A stretch of DNA of 64,000 bases, from positions 1-64,000 of the forward strand of contig JBBADV010000007.1 in the NCBI GenBank assembly GCA_041656295.1. Reading direction: 5' to 3'. Below are positions 25,479-34,776 of this stretch, piece after piece. This DNA is from Kiritimatiellales bacterium (GTDB taxonomy: Bacteria; Verrucomicrobiota; Kiritimatiellia; Kiritimatiellales; Tichowtungiaceae). How positions within the stretch are numbered: the stretch's first letter is position 1; each line of letters begins with the position of its first letter. The notes under the pieces are model-generated. The model did not search any database. It had not been told where the DNA came from and worked only from the letters and a program-made list of their open reading frames with translations. A program made the translations under genes and the position numbers.

Positions 25479-25809
25479 TCGATTGCTCCGGTTAACGGTT
25501 GATAAAAAATATGCGCACAGTTTAAATGACTCGTTCGCCGGTGCAACGAAAAACATCAATAAAACCATCAATTTCAAATACATTTCATGAATTTAAACCG
25601 GCAGCACCGGTCGCCTCAAAATTAAAAACCGCACACTGCCGCCGTATGCCTGCGTATACATTCCGGCCGATCATGAAATTTACAACTGATTGAAATATAT
25701 TGGACTTCCAAAACATATTCAGCATTCTGCTTTCATTTCCGGTTTATTTTATTGTTTGCGCTGCGCCGGCGAAATAGTTATTTTAATTATATCTATCCAA
25801 GGAGTTCTT
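25479..25809. other. Divergent intergenic region between V-ATPase operon and LPP20 lipoprotein
   Basis: The 331-base gap must hold promoters for both directions. AT-rich stretches near 25770-25800 (TTATTTTAATTATATC) sit at the right distance for the lipoprotein gene, but no convincing -35/-10 pair can be assigned by eye. No repeat element or small gene was recognised. Confidence 0.4.
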
Positions 25810-26379
25810 ATGAAAAAAATTCTAATCTCAACAACATTCGCTGCTATCACTGTTCTCATCGCCGCCTGTTCCAGTACACCGAAGCCGGCGGCTGTTGCGC
25901 AAATTCCGGCGTATGAAAAAATGCAAAGCAAAGCCGGTGACGCGCGTAAAGCCGGCGGACTCGCCGTTGTTGGACTCGGTGAGTCCAAAGACCTTGATCT
26001 CGCCATTCGCAAAGCCAAAGCTAATGCGCGGCAGGAACTGGCGCAAATGATCAATATTAAAGTCGAATCACTCGAAAAATTTTTCCTCGAAGAAACCGGT
26101 CAGGCCGCAACAGCGGAAATCCTTTCGCAGTTTAGCAGCACCGCAAAAATCCTTACCAGTCAGGAACTTTCCGGCAGCACAGTAGAGGAAGTAAAAACTG
26201 AAAAAACCGGCAGCACTGTGACCGCATTCGTACTGATGTCGCTCGATCCGCAGGTGATTGCCGACCAGCTTGCGAAACAGAAAGAGCTTTATACACGCTT
26301 CCGTTCATCCGAAGCGTTTAAAGAACTCGACAGCGAAATCAAACGCTACGACGAGTGGAAAAAATCGCAGGGATTATAA
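25810..26379 (+). CDS. LPP20 family lipoprotein
   Basis: The 189-residue protein has a lipoprotein signal peptide, KKILISTTFAAITVLIAACS, with the lipobox LIAAC and lipidated Cys near position 20. An LPP20-type domain follows (about 45-150): GLAVVGLGESKDLDLAIRKAKANARQELAQMI. A charged C-terminal helix ends the protein. LPP20 proteins are outer-membrane or periplasmic lipoproteins of unknown function. AAGGAG precedes the ATG at a good distance; the longer frame upstream is not used. It converges with hisC. Confidence 0.8.
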   Translation: MKKILISTTFAAITVLIAACSSTPKPAAVAQIPAYEKMQSKAGDARKAGGLAVVGLGESKDLDLAIRKAKANARQELAQMINIKVESLEKFFLEETGQAATAEILSQFSSTAKILTSQELSGSTVEEVKTEKTGSTVTAFVLMSLDPQVIADQLAKQKELYTRFRSSEAFKELDSEIKRYDEWKKSQGL

Positions 26380-26382
26380 TAG

Positions 26383-26397
26383 CACGGATGTTCCGTG
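26383..26397. terminator. Small hairpin between LPP20 gene and hisC
   Basis: CACGGA/TCCGTG with a three-base loop lies in the 63-base convergent gap. There is no clear T-run on either strand, so terminator function is uncertain. Confidence 0.3.
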
Positions 26398-26442
26398 TGT
26401 TAAACAGCCGGTGAGATTTGTTTGTTCGGACAGATTGCTGTT

Positions 26443-27489
26443 TCACCGCCCTAAAATTTCTTCAAGCGCAGCAGCCAGTTCTACAATCTGCGTATTTGTG
26501 CCGACGGTAATGCGCAGATACTCTTTGGTGCGTTGGCCGTCAAACCAGCGGACAAAAATATTTTTTTTCCGCAGCGCGTCAAAAATTTTCTTTGCGCCCG
26601 GTTTCGGCGGTTTCGTCCAAACAAAATTGGTTTCAGACGGATATACATTGAATCCAAGATCGATCAGCTCCGCCGTTAACAGCGCGCGTGAATCTTTTAC
26701 CGCCGATGTAATTGCTGTCATTGTGTCTTCGTCGAGAATCGCGACGCGCGCAATTTCTTGAGTCAGACGGTTTACATTGTATGAATCCTTAATTTTATAC
26801 AGGGCATCGATCAGCGGTTCGGCGCCGACGCAATAGCCAAACCGGATTCCGGCGAGTGCATAGGATTTCGACAGCGTACGCGCAACCAGAACATTCTCAT
26901 ATTTCGCGGCAAACTCCATGCAGTTTTCGCGCGCAAAATCGGCATACGCTTCGTCGATCACCACCACACCTGAAAATATTTTTATAAAATTTTCAATATT
27001 TTCTTTTGGGTGCAGCATGCCGGTCGGTGCATTTGGATTGGTCAGGAAAAAAACTGATGACGAATAATTTTCGGGCATTTGCCATAAAAATTTTTTATCC
27101 AGCTCCACCGGTCGCGTTTCAATTTCTTCAATCTGCGCCAGCACCGGATAAAGTGAATAGGACGGATCGAAATAGCCGACGGATCCGTCGTGTTCCGCAA
27201 ATGCGCGGATACACAGCGCCAGAATTTCGTCCGACCCGTTTCCGGCGAATACATTGCCGATGCCAACAGCGTGCTTTTCGGCAATCACCCGCCGTACATC
27301 CATACACAGCGGATCGGGATATTTTGCCAGCTCCGCCACATCAATTTCATTCAGGATATCGCGCACAAACGGCGAGCAGAGCCACGGATTTTCATTCGTA
27401 TTCAGCTTGATAATTTTATCGCCCTGCGGCTGCTCACCCGGCACATAGCCGTCCATTGCTTCAACAGATTTTCGAATCAGATTTTTCAT
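26443..27489 (-). CDS. hisC: Histidinol-phosphate aminotransferase
   Basis: This PLP enzyme converts imidazole acetol phosphate to histidinol phosphate in histidine synthesis. The 348-residue length is typical of class I/II HisC. Visible motifs are IKLNTNENPW, FAGNGSDEILALCIRAF, FLTNPNAPTGML, VVIDEAYADFA and the PLP-lysine motif TLSKSYALAGIRFGY. It follows hisD by 86 bases on the same strand, a common pair; the remaining his genes are not in the window. Confidence 0.92.
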   Translation of the reverse strand: MKNLIRKSVEAMDGYVPGEQPQGDKIIKLNTNENPWLCSPFVRDILNEIDVAELAKYPDPLCMDVRRVIAEKHAVGIGNVFAGNGSDEILALCIRAFAEHDGSVGYFDPSYSLYPVLAQIEEIETRPVELDKKFLWQMPENYSSSVFFLTNPNAPTGMLHPKENIENFIKIFSGVVVIDEAYADFARENCMEFAAKYENVLVARTLSKSYALAGIRFGYCVGAEPLIDALYKIKDSYNVNRLTQEIARVAILDEDTMTAITSAVKDSRALLTAELIDLGFNVYPSETNFVWTKPPKPGAKKIFDALRKKNIFVRWFDGQRTKEYLRITVGTNTQIVELAAALEEILGR

Positions 27490-27575
27490 ACTTTATTTAA
27501 CCACGAACAACCTCGGTGTAGAAAGGCCGCAACAAATAAAACAAAATCGGTGTGGTGAATGATTTTATTAAATAG

Positions 27576-28883
27576 TTATTTTTCAAACCGGATGGTCGCA
27601 GCGCGGGCGTGGGCGTCGAGGGTTTCAACGCGGCCGAAGGCTTCAACCACCGGTGTAACAGCTTTTAGATCTTCTTCCGTATAATGAATGAGGCTGATGC
27701 GCCGCCGGAAATCATCCACTGTCAATCCTGAGAAATAAGCTGCCGTTCCGCCGGTCGGCAGCACATGACTCGGACCGGCGGCAAAATCGCCAACGGATTC
27801 GGGCGTCCACGGACCAATGAAAATTGCACCGGCCGCAGTGATTTTTTTTGCCACGCGCTCCGGATTTTTCGTCATAATTTCCATGTGTTCCGGCGCAAAA
27901 CGGTTACACAGCTCTATTGCCGCATCCATATTCGGCGCGACAGCCAGCAGGCAGCCGTTCGCCAGCACCTTTGAAACCGGCTCCTGCCGTAAAAGTTTTG
28001 CCGACTGCACGTCAAGTTCCGCGCGTACCGCCGCCGCAAATTTTTCTGACAGACAGACGAGCAGAACTTTCTCGGAGCCGGAGCCGTGTTCCGCCTGAGA
28101 AAGCAGATCCGCTGCAACGTAGGCCGGATTGGCGGCGTCATCCGCGAGCACTGCGATTTCACTTGGACCGGCAACCATATCGAGCGCCACCTCACCGTAA
28201 ACAATCCGTTTTGCCGCTGTCACATACGGTCCGCCTGGCCCGACAATTTTTTGAACTTTCGGCACCGATTTCGTGCCGTATGCCATTGCACCGATCGCAT
28301 GAATTCCTCCGACTTTATAAATTTCTGTCGCGCCGGCGAGCTCTAATGCATAAAGAATATAGGGATTTACTTTGCCGCTTTTTCCAGCAGGCGAACAGGC
28401 AATACGTTCCGGTACACCGGCAACCTGAGCGAGCGTAATTGTCATTAACGCGGTAGATGCGAGCGGCGCGGCGCCGCCGGGAATATAGGCGCCGATGCGG
28501 TCGAGCGGCACATACTTTTCACCGAGAAATCCGCCGTGCGGGGAGGGCATCGTCCAGTCCGGACGCAAACCGGCCTGCGCAAATTCACTAATCCGTTTAT
28601 GTGCCTCTTTGGCGGCGGCTTTAAATTTGGCATCGACCTCGCACGCGGCGGCAGCGATATCCTTTTCGCTCACGCGCAGCGTGCGCGGCGTTACATTTGA
28701 TCCGTCAAACTGGTTCGCGTAGCGGATCACGGCGACATCTCCCTGCCGTTTAATATCGTTCAAAACTGTCGCGGCGATCTGATCCGCATCTTGTTCTATC
28801 GGCGAGCGCCGGATAAAATCTTCAACTTTTTTGGCGCGTCCATTCGGGACATGCTTAAATATGGGTGCATCAGTTCTCTTCAT
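27576..28883 (-). CDS. hisD: Histidinol dehydrogenase
   Basis: This zinc enzyme oxidises histidinol to histidine in two NAD-dependent steps. At 435 residues it is a normal HisD. It shows YIPGGAAPLASTALMTITLAQVAGV, KVGGIHAIGAMAYGT, VGPGGPYVTAAKR, DMVAGPSEIAVLAD and the metal region LLSQAEHGSGS; the C-terminus has NRFAPEHMEI and GPSHVLPTGGTAAYFSGL. ATG 28883 is chosen as the family start, and an upstream extension to 28979 is not used. It is upstream of hisC. Confidence 0.93.
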   Translation of the reverse strand: MKRTDAPIFKHVPNGRAKKVEDFIRRSPIEQDADQIAATVLNDIKRQGDVAVIRYANQFDGSNVTPRTLRVSEKDIAAAACEVDAKFKAAAKEAHKRISEFAQAGLRPDWTMPSPHGGFLGEKYVPLDRIGAYIPGGAAPLASTALMTITLAQVAGVPERIACSPAGKSGKVNPYILYALELAGATEIYKVGGIHAIGAMAYGTKSVPKVQKIVGPGGPYVTAAKRIVYGEVALDMVAGPSEIAVLADDAANPAYVAADLLSQAEHGSGSEKVLLVCLSEKFAAAVRAELDVQSAKLLRQEPVSKVLANGCLLAVAPNMDAAIELCNRFAPEHMEIMTKNPERVAKKITAAGAIFIGPWTPESVGDFAAGPSHVLPTGGTAAYFSGLTVDDFRRRISLIHYTEEDLKAVTPVVEAFGRVETLDAHARAATIRFEK

Positions 28884-29055
28884 AATGCCGGCAGTGTTTT
28901 CCAGCCGGCGAAAAAAATCCAGATAAAAGTAGCCGGTTTTTGACAGGAAGAGGTGATTCTGAACATACCGGGTCTTCATCCGGCAGAGGATCTGCCGGTG
29001 ACTGCGGATTTAAAAGATACGGATTGTGTTTGGGTGTGTGTTCATGTTTTTCGTA

Positions 29056-29796
29056 TCACAACTCTTTTTTCCACCATGCTAAAAATTCAATATTTCCTTT
29101 CGGACCTTTGATGGGTGAGACGGTGACTCCAAGCCAGTGCAAATTTAATTCTTCGGTGCCGAAACGGCGGATTTTTTCGATGACTGTTTCATGAACTGCC
29201 GGATTGGTAATTACACCGTGTCCTCTATCAGCCTCCGTTTTGCCGGCTTCAAACTGCGGTTTGATTAACGAAACGATTTCGCCGCCGGAGCTTAAAAGTT
29301 CTTTTACAGCGGGCAGTATATTTGTCAGCGAAATGAATGAGGTGTCGATGGATGCAAAATCGGCCGGCTCGGCAATGTCACCGGCAGTTAAATAGCGCGC
29401 ATTGATGCCTTCCATCACAATCACGCGCGGATTTTCGCGCAGTTTCCAATGCAACAGGCCCTTACCGACATCGACAGCGTAAACTTTTTTTGCCCCGCGC
29501 TGCAGCATGCAATCGGTGAACCCGCCGGTAGACGAGCCGATATCGAGACAGATTTTTCCAGCGAGCTGGATCGGGAATTCATTCAGTGCGCCTTCCAGTT
29601 TTTCGCCGCCGCGACTGACGAACCGCTCAGTTTTTTTCAATTGAACAGGATGATCCGGTGCCAGCATCTGCCCCGGTTTCGGGGCGGCGCAGTGTTCGAC
29701 GATAATCTGACCGGATAGAATCAGTCGCTTCGCTTTTTCGCGACTCTCGGCGATGCCCCGTTCCGTCAGCAGCTGGTCAAGTCGTATTTTTTTCAT
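29056..29796 (-). CDS. tlyA: TlyA family rRNA 2'-O-methyltransferase / hemolysin A homologue
   Basis: The 246-residue protein combines an N-terminal S4 RNA-binding domain (KIRLDQLLTERGIAESREKAKRLI, 2-60) with an FtsJ-like SAM methyltransferase domain (CLDIGSSTGGFTDCMLQRGA near 84; VSLIKPQFEAG near 180). TlyA in Mycobacterium methylates 16S and 23S rRNA; the substrate in this organism is an inference. ATG 29796 is the family start, and a longer frame upstream lacks similarity. It is divergent from the Sel1 protein gene, 68 bases away. Confidence 0.88.
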   Translation of the reverse strand: MKKIRLDQLLTERGIAESREKAKRLILSGQIIVEHCAAPKPGQMLAPDHPVQLKKTERFVSRGGEKLEGALNEFPIQLAGKICLDIGSSTGGFTDCMLQRGAKKVYAVDVGKGLLHWKLRENPRVIVMEGINARYLTAGDIAEPADFASIDTSFISLTNILPAVKELLSSGGEIVSLIKPQFEAGKTEADRGHGVITNPAVHETVIEKIRRFGTEELNLHWLGVTVSPIKGPKGNIEFLAWWKKEL

Positions 29797-29864
29797 GAGT
29801 TGCACCGGGTAAAATAAATTGATAACGTATTGACTTATTTCTGAACATTTGTAAAACGGGAAAA

Positions 29865-31943
29865 ATGATGAGAAAAGCTCTTTGCCTGGTTTTTCTGTTT
29901 TCTGCTGCCGGATTCTGCGACCTGCCGATTTTGCGTACTTCACTCCGTTCTGCCGGAATTGATGTGGTTCAGGCGCAGGCGCGTGCAAATAATCCCGAAG
30001 CCATGATCGAACTGGCATTGCGTTATTATGCCGGATATCAGGTGGACCGCAATCCGGCGGAGGCATTCAAGTGGATGTCCGCCGCCGCCGGATTAGACGA
30101 GCCCGAAGCCATGGCATTGCTGAGCCGTATGTATGCCGGCGGTATCGGAACGGAAATTGATCCGGTGAAATCTGAAGAATGGTTTGCGCGTGCGCTAGCC
30201 GGAAAGCCGCACGATGTGCAGTTACAGGAACAATATGCACAGTTGATTGCCGAAAAAGACGGTGATCCCGAAGCATTGCTGGATTTTTTGAAGCGGTGCG
30301 CCGATGCCGGACATATTCCGGCATTGACGGCATTGAAACGGCCTGAAGCGATTAAACTATATGCACAGGAGGATTACGAAACTGCCGCCGGAATTTTTAA
30401 AAACCTTGCGGCCGCACAGGATCCGGTGGGGATGTATTTTCTTGCCCGGATGTATTTTCTGGGACTGGGCGGTTTGCCGCAGGACGAAATTGAAGCGATC
30501 GATTTTTATGTAAAAGCAGCAGAAGGCGGCAGTGTCGGCGCACAGTATGAACTCGCGCGATTGTATGAATCGGGCACGGCGGTTGAACAGGATTCTGAAC
30601 GCGCCGCATTCTGGTTCGAAAAAGCTGCTGCAAACGGCCATGCCGGAGCGCAGTATAAAATGGCGGAAATAAAATTTGCTGAAGCCTGCCTGTGGCAGGA
30701 ACGGACCGATACTCATGCAAAACGGGAAGCAGCGGCGGCATTGACGAAAGCAGTGGACTTATACCGTCTCGCTGCTGCCGCCGGAAATTCCGGTGCACAG
30801 TATGCTCTCGGCCGGCTGTATGCGTCCGGTGAGGGTGTTGCGCGTAATCATGAAGAAGCGGTGCGCTGGTATGACTCCGCCGCCGCACAGAATCATGCGG
30901 ATGCAATATTTTATCTTGGCCTGATGCATCACGCCGGATTCGGCGTTCCGCGTGACCCTGAACAGGCGGCGGAATTGTACAAAAAAGCCTTCTCCGCCGG
31001 TTCGCGCGGAGCTGCATTTTACCTCGGTAATTTGCACCGTTCCGGAACACTGGTTGAAAAAAATCCGCGTAAGGGCGCCGATATCTATCGTAAAAAAGTT
31101 TTAGACGGAATAACCGCCGGTGATGAAAATTCGGTGTTATTAAGAGATATATGGGTTTTACGGGCTGCGCTGGAATACGGAATTATTCAGTTCCGGCGCG
31201 GCGATGCGGATGCTGCACAGTGGATCAGCCTTGCTGCCGGTGCCGGAATTTCCGGAGCGCGTGAAGCATTGGTCAAAACAGCAATGGAACCGGCGCCGGA
31301 GCTCCTTGAAACAACGGTTGCGCCGATGAACGATGCGGTTGAGCTTAGACGCGATCAATCCATAATTTTTCCGTGCATTGAAGAACAGCACCGGAAAATT
31401 TTTCCGAACGTTCCGTTACAGCGCGTAATTCACTCAGCGATTGAGCGTAATACAGCGACGGATTTTTCCGGTAACAGGCAGTGGGGATTGATCGTTAATT
31501 ATAAATCACCGGTTATTGATAAAAACGTTGGACTGAATGGTGTCATACAGGTCGGCATTGAATTTGAAGATACGAAAACCGGTGCACAATACTGGTCGTT
31601 TAATCGCCTGGCGGATCCGCGCACGGTTTCCAGCGGCGACGTTGTTACGGAACTCTCGGTATTTTTGAATCTTAATGGATACCCGAATCTCCGTCTTAAA
31701 AACTGGCTTGTTGAATACGGGCATCTTTTCAGCGATGAGCGGCTCTTCGGAATTTTAGATGCCAAACAAAAATCAGGAGCTGCCGGAACACTCGAGCAGA
31801 TGGCATTTAGAAATCGCGCAACAAAGCAGATTCCGGCTACGATTGTTGTTATAGAAGATCTTTCAAGATTAAATTCGGGCACTGTCGATTCTGCTGTTCC
31901 CGGATCTGATGGAGAAGAGTCCTCGTCATTTTTCGGTTTTTAA
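29865..31943 (+). CDS. Secreted Sel1-repeat (SLR) protein
   Basis: The 692-residue protein has a signal peptide (MMRKALCLVFLFSAAGFC) followed by Sel1-like tetratricopeptide repeats, clear copies being near residues 38-110, 175-270 and 300-395 (for example GAQYELARLYESGTAVEQDSERAAFWFEKAA). Such solenoids mediate protein contacts. The last 200 residues hold a non-repeat domain (WGLIVNYKSPVIDKNVGLNG and onward) that I do not recognise, ending in a Ser-rich tail. The stop precedes the hemW ATG by one base, so the two genes are likely cotranscribed. Confidence 0.8.
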   Translation: MMRKALCLVFLFSAAGFCDLPILRTSLRSAGIDVVQAQARANNPEAMIELALRYYAGYQVDRNPAEAFKWMSAAAGLDEPEAMALLSRMYAGGIGTEIDPVKSEEWFARALAGKPHDVQLQEQYAQLIAEKDGDPEALLDFLKRCADAGHIPALTALKRPEAIKLYAQEDYETAAGIFKNLAAAQDPVGMYFLARMYFLGLGGLPQDEIEAIDFYVKAAEGGSVGAQYELARLYESGTAVEQDSERAAFWFEKAAANGHAGAQYKMAEIKFAEACLWQERTDTHAKREAAAALTKAVDLYRLAAAAGNSGAQYALGRLYASGEGVARNHEEAVRWYDSAAAQNHADAIFYLGLMHHAGFGVPRDPEQAAELYKKAFSAGSRGAAFYLGNLHRSGTLVEKNPRKGADIYRKKVLDGITAGDENSVLLRDIWVLRAALEYGIIQFRRGDADAAQWISLAAGAGISGAREALVKTAMEPAPELLETTVAPMNDAVELRRDQSIIFPCIEEQHRKIFPNVPLQRVIHSAIERNTATDFSGNRQWGLIVNYKSPVIDKNVGLNGVIQVGIEFEDTKTGAQYWSFNRLADPRTVSSGDVVTELSVFLNLNGYPNLRLKNWLVEYGHLFSDERLFGILDAKQKSGAAGTLEQMAFRNRATKQIPATIVVIEDLSRLNSGTVDSAVPGSDGEESSSFFGF

Positions 31944-31944
31944 A

Positions 31945-33009
31945 ATGTCCGGCCTTTATATTCACATTCCGTTTTGTGTACGGAAATGTTCTTACTGCGC
32001 ATTTTATTCAGTTGCCGCACCGGAACATGAAATCCAGTCGAAGTTTTTTGCAGCACTGCGGAATGAGCTGCAAACACTGCCGCCGGAATTTTCGCCGGAA
32101 ACCGTTTTTATCGGCGGCGGGACACCCACAGCTGTTGAATTCGACCTACTGCGCGATTTTCTTGCCGGGCTGAAACGGTTTCATCCGGCGGAATTTTCCT
32201 GCGAAGTCAATCCCGGTACCGTCAATACCGCAAAACTTGAACTGTTGAGGAATTCCGGCGTGAACCGGATTTCAATCGGCGTACAGTCATTCAATGCCGG
32301 AAATTTAAAACTGCTCGGGCGGATTCATTCTGCGGCAGAAGCTGCCGCCGCAGTCCGCATGGCGCGCGCCGCCGGATTTCAAAATATCAGTATCGACCTG
32401 ATGTTCGGGATTCCGGCGCAGACAATTAAATTATTAGATGCCGATCTTGACCGGGCGCTTACTCTGTCGCCGGATCATATTTCAATTTATAATTTAATGT
32501 ATGAACCTGATACGCCGCTGACCGCACGGAATCCGGAGCGGCTCGCTGAAGAACTTGAAGCCGAAATGTATCAGCATATTCGCCGGCGGTTGGTAGGTGA
32601 AGGTTTTGTACATTATGAAATTTCCAACTTTGCCAAGCCCGGCTTTGAATGCCGGCACAATCTGCTTTACTGGAACGGCGGTGAATATATCGGCTGTGGA
32701 CCGGCGGCGCACTCGCACTGGAACAATGTTCGTTACGCCAACGTTTCCGATTTAAACGATTATTGCACTTCCGGTGCGCGCCGTGAGTTTGAGGAAAAAC
32801 TCACACCGGAACATAAAGCGCGTGAAACATTTGTAATGAGTCTGCGGCAGATTTCCGGTGCCGGAATTCCTCCGGAATTGATTGAGCCGCTTACGCCGGT
32901 GCTGCAAAAATTAAAATCCAACGGTCTAATCCAAATATCCGGCAATCATGTCCGTCTGACCGAATCCGCACTTTTTATTAGCGATTCTGTGTTTGCAGAG
33001 CTGATTTAA
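31945..33009 (+). CDS. hemW: HemW-like radical SAM heme chaperone
   Basis: The 354-residue protein begins MSGLYIHIPFCVRKCSYCAF with the radical SAM cysteines C11-x3-C15-x2-C18. FIGGGTPTAVEFDLL, FSCEVNPGTV, NRISIGVQSFNAGNLKLLGRIHSAAEAAAA and DLMFGIPAQT follow, all HemW signatures that distinguish it from HemN (which has CNxxCxYC with a different N-terminus). HemW carries heme to respiratory proteins. It starts one base after the Sel1 protein stop. Confidence 0.9.
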   Translation: MSGLYIHIPFCVRKCSYCAFYSVAAPEHEIQSKFFAALRNELQTLPPEFSPETVFIGGGTPTAVEFDLLRDFLAGLKRFHPAEFSCEVNPGTVNTAKLELLRNSGVNRISIGVQSFNAGNLKLLGRIHSAAEAAAAVRMARAAGFQNISIDLMFGIPAQTIKLLDADLDRALTLSPDHISIYNLMYEPDTPLTARNPERLAEELEAEMYQHIRRRLVGEGFVHYEISNFAKPGFECRHNLLYWNGGEYIGCGPAAHSHWNNVRYANVSDLNDYCTSGARREFEEKLTPEHKARETFVMSLRQISGAGIPPELIEPLTPVLQKLKSNGLIQISGNHVRLTESALFISDSVFAELI

Positions 33010-33176
33010 TTTCCGAGAATTTTTATCTGCGTAAATTCTGTTAATCCTGTCAAAAAACTTTTCCGATTTCAGCGCGCCCGGAAGTTACTCTCCACCTTTC
33101 TTGTGTCTTTTGCCTCTTTGCTGCCCGGCATTCGCCGTGCCCTTCTTCCAAATCATGTTTTTTGTGGCTAACAAAA

Positions 33177-33788
33177 TCAGTCGAAATCCGTCGGCATATC
33201 TGGATTTTTCAAATGTTCAAAAAACCGGTGGATCTGTTTCTCGGTGACACGCGCCGTTGAAAGATCCGGTGGAATATTATTTTCGTCAAAAAAATCAATT
33301 TCACTGATTTCACAATTTAGTTGCGGTTTCCCGCCGGTAATTTCGCACAGAAAAAAATGTTTATACACCGTGCAGGGGTGGGGCGGCTGGTGTCCCTGCG
33401 TGTCGCGATCATACACCGCCAGCAGTTTTTTAACTGACACGTCAAAGCCGGTTTCCTCCCGGACTTCGCGCGCGGTTGCGACTGAGGGTGCTTCATTCAC
33501 ATCCGCCCAGCCGCCGGGAATTGTCCAGCGGTCTGCGTCGGCAACCTCGCGCGCCAGCAGAATTTTTCCGGTGCGGAAAATCACGCCGCGTACATCCACC
33601 TTTGGTGTCGCATACCCGAATTCCGCCTTATTAAAATTCAGAATTTCATCCACCGGTAAATTAGAAATTTCCGAAAGCATTTCCGCTGCAATTTTTCCAA
33701 TTTGTTCATATCGCTCGCGGTTATACCGGTCTTCCCCAAAATGCAAGCCTGTCTGACTGATCGCCTGCAGTTCCCGGATCCATTTCAT
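33177..33788 (-). CDS. Nudix hydrolase with N-terminal NUDIX_4-type domain
   Basis: The 203-residue protein has a helical N-terminal domain (about 1-60, WIRELQAISQTGLHFGEDRYNRERY) typical of the ADP-ribose-pyrophosphatase-like Nudix subgroup. The Nudix box follows: G-x5-E-x7-REVREETGF, near residues 92-114 (GWADVNEAPSVATAREVREE). It should hydrolyse a nucleoside diphosphate derivative; the substrate is not deducible. It stands alone, with repeat-rich DNA on both sides (33010-33176 and 33789-34053). Confidence 0.85.
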   Translation of the reverse strand: MKWIRELQAISQTGLHFGEDRYNRERYEQIGKIAAEMLSEISNLPVDEILNFNKAEFGYATPKVDVRGVIFRTGKILLAREVADADRWTIPGGWADVNEAPSVATAREVREETGFDVSVKKLLAVYDRDTQGHQPPHPCTVYKHFFLCEITGGKPQLNCEISEIDFFDENNIPPDLSTARVTEKQIHRFFEHLKNPDMPTDFD

Positions 33789-34053
33789 TTGATTTGAATT
33801 TTTTATTTTAAAAATTTTATTTTTACTTTAACCGCAAAAAAACGCAAGGAATACAAAAAATAAACCACGAGATACACGAAAAGACTAACCGCGGATAACA
33901 CGGATGGAAACGGATGTTTTTACAAAAAGGTAATGAAAAAAAATCGGTAGGGCTGGCAGTCCCTTGCCAGCCGCTGCACAAGCGGAGTTTTTAAACAGAA
34001 GATCGCCAAGACCACGAAGAAAGAAAATCAATATTCATAAAACACAGTTTTTT
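33789..34053. repeat. Stack of solo repeat elements upstream of the Nudix gene
   Basis: Elements lie side by side: ACCGCAAAAAAACGCAAG (33831-33847); a family G unit CCACGAGATACACGAA (33865-33880); ACCGCGGATAACACGGATGG (33888-33907); a hairpin GGCTGGCA/TGCCAGCC (33951-33972); and a family E unit AACAGAAGATCGCCAAGACC (33994-34013 and onward). Families G and E are the same as those flanking the two GxxExxY genes. No gene is present. Confidence 0.65.
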
Positions 34054-34650
34054 TCATTCTAATGCTTTCGGTTTGCTGAAAATAATGTGACTGAGCATAG
34101 CGCGGCGGAGAGCGGGGCGGTCGGAGGAGCTGATGAGTTTTTTGCCGGCAGAGCTTTTCCCACCGGCGGAATTCCCGTTGAGAAAACAGAGGTTCATTGC
34201 CGGTAGTTTGATTGCCGGAATACTGCTGCGGAACTGACTCATTGTCGGATGGACGTCAATTTTAGGAATCTCCACCGGCGCCGGCATGGGAGCCGGTTTG
34301 GGGATTTCACGCAACAGCGGTTTGATGTCCGGCAGTTTTTTGATGTCGCCGGATGTCCACGGACTTTTTGAAACAAATGCCGATTTTACAGTTTCCGGCG
34401 CTGGCTTGTATTCCGGCGGCGCATAGGACCCGGATTCGATTTCTTCATCATCAGAATCGACCTCTTCCAGATCTGTAATGCCGGCGAGTTTTTTAAGCAT
34501 TTCGGCGAATGGGTCAGCCTGTTTTTCCGGTGCGGATTGCGGCGTGCTGCGGGCTGATTGGTTTTCCTGCCGTTTCTTTTTGGCGGCGCCGGCAGCGAGC
34601 TGCACGACGCCCCACAGCAGTGCGATGACAATCCAGATGAAATCTTCCAT
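34054..34650 (-). CDS. Hypothetical membrane-anchored protein in the FloA operon
   Basis: The 198-residue protein starts MEDFIWIVIALLWGVVQLAA, a single membrane segment (3-20). A long Pro/Ser/Glu-rich, probably disordered linker (25-130) and a basic C-terminal part (about 140-198, ending AMLSHIIFSKPKALE) follow. No family is recognised, although the C-terminal RPALRRAMLSHIIFSKPKALE pattern looks conserved-like. It is the last gene after floA, separated by paired hairpins at 34725-34770, and may act with the flotillin. Confidence 0.55.
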   Translation of the reverse strand: MEDFIWIVIALLWGVVQLAAGAAKKKRQENQSARSTPQSAPEKQADPFAEMLKKLAGITDLEEVDSDDEEIESGSYAPPEYKPAPETVKSAFVSKSPWTSGDIKKLPDIKPLLREIPKPAPMPAPVEIPKIDVHPTMSQFRSSIPAIKLPAMNLCFLNGNSAGGKSSAGKKLISSSDRPALRRAMLSHIIFSKPKALE

Positions 34651-34682
34651 CGCCGCCAGCGGGAGATGGAAGATCGGGGTCG

Positions 34683-34709
34683 TGGAAATCTGGAGCATTG
34701 GAGTCATGG
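34683..34709 (+). repeat. Family F repeat, solo copy
   Basis: GTGGAAATCTGGAGCATTGG and onward resembles the TGGA/TTGGAA repeats at 11648-11667 and 11839-11866. It lies just upstream of the hypothetical gene at 34650. Confidence 0.4.
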
Positions 34710-34724
34710 TTTTTCCGGGGGCAG

Positions 34725-34770
34725 GGCGCGCTCGATGAGCGCGCCGCACGGACGGTTCATCGAACCGTCC
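34725..34770. repeat. Twin hairpins between floA and the downstream gene
   Basis: Two perfect 9-bp stems with three-base loops lie four bases apart: GGCGCGCTC/GAGCGCGCC (34725-34745) and GGACGGTTC/GAACCGTCC (34750-34770). There is no T-run, so a REP-like or mRNA-stability element fits better than a terminator. Confidence 0.7.
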
Positions 34771-34776
34771 CTACCA

